Source: Flavobacterium phragmitis (GTDB lineage: Bacteria > Bacteroidota > Bacteroidia > Flavobacteriales > Flavobacteriaceae). From it: DNA of 42,880 bases. The position numbers and the translations under genes are program-made. This document shows, piece by piece, positions 42,821-42,880 of this stretch; within the stretch, counting starts at the first letter, position 1; each line of letters starts with the position of its first letter. The stretch is taken from contig NZ_FOMH01000015.1 of assembly GCF_900112575.1 (NCBI RefSeq), positions 94,092 to 136,971 on the forward strand, given 5' to 3'. The notes under the pieces were generated by a model. The model was not told the DNA's origin. It was given only the letters and a program-made list of their open reading frames with translations, and made no database searches.

Positions 42821-42825
42821 AAAAG

Positions 42826-42880
42826 TTCGTACATAAGCTTACGGATTATTAGTACTACTCGACTGTGACATTACTGCCTT
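42826..42880 (-). rRNA. rrl: 23S ribosomal RNA, extreme 3' end (partial)
   Basis: The minus strand reads GTCGAGTAGTACTAATAATCC followed by GTAAGCTTATGTACG, which corresponds to the conserved 3' end of 23S (GGTACTAATGAACCGTGAGG in Escherichia coli). The gene continues beyond the right edge. The 3' boundary is approximate. Confidence 0.9.

Noticed and set aside
42649..42825. tRNA in the 23S-5S spacer
   Set aside because: No cloverleaf or T-loop consensus is seen; the spacer has only an AT-rich stretch and the hairpin.

Overview
The window is most consistent with a Flavobacterium chromosome (Bacteroidota). The support is AT-rich DNA, TANNTTTG-type promoters, a SusC/SusD pair with FecI/FecR-type signalling, a Flavobacterium-like 5S rRNA, and many intergenic palindromic repeats. 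Nearly all genes from 5.6 to 41 kb lie on the minus strand.

Region 1 (1-4534, plus) holds two consecutive two-gene cassettes. In each, a small tail-fibre-like protein is followed within 1-2 bases by a larger LRR-type protein (331 aa, then an 873-aa BspA/DUF285 repeat protein). The paired genes have similar ends but different bodies, which suggests a modular, exchangeable 'stalk plus tip' array of phage or injection-particle type. It ends in a strong terminator. A MarR-GNAT fusion gene with its own promoter follows.

Region 2 (5599-21996) is a SusC/SusD locus with unusual cargo. In transcription order it is fecR-like anti-sigma, susC, susD, two TlpA-like thioredoxins, an M16 zinc protease, a DsbD-type reductase and a class V aminotransferase/cysteine desulfurase-like enzyme. 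The ECF sigma gene is divergent from the anti-sigma gene. The content suggests redox-coupled uptake and degradation of a peptide-like ligand, not a polysaccharide. A ten-copy heptamer repeat lies between the anti-sigma gene and susC.

Region 3 (22045-24509) has a divergent MBL hydrolase/LysR pair and a transaldolase-like aldolase that also closes the pentose block.

Region 4 (23853-37595) is a glucuronoxylan utilisation block: GH67 alpha-glucuronidase, SDR oxidoreductase, mannonate dehydratase, GH10 xylanase, GPH-type sugar transporter, cytoplasmic GH43, GntR-type regulator, xylulokinase, xylose isomerase and transaldolase-like enzyme. Three near-identical LacI-type operators (RCAATCGGTTGY) lie ahead of its three transcription units, and a LacI-family regulator is encoded nearby (39418-40446). 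Several palindromic repeats sit between its genes.

Region 5 (37872-42175) has a PEBP-like protein, an AraC regulator, the LacI regulator, a PepSY-like secreted protein and a lipoprotein proline-iminopeptidase-like hydrolase. Region 6 (42240-42880) has a dispersed repeat, then the 3' end of an rRNA operon on the minus strand (5S and the extreme 3' end of 23S).
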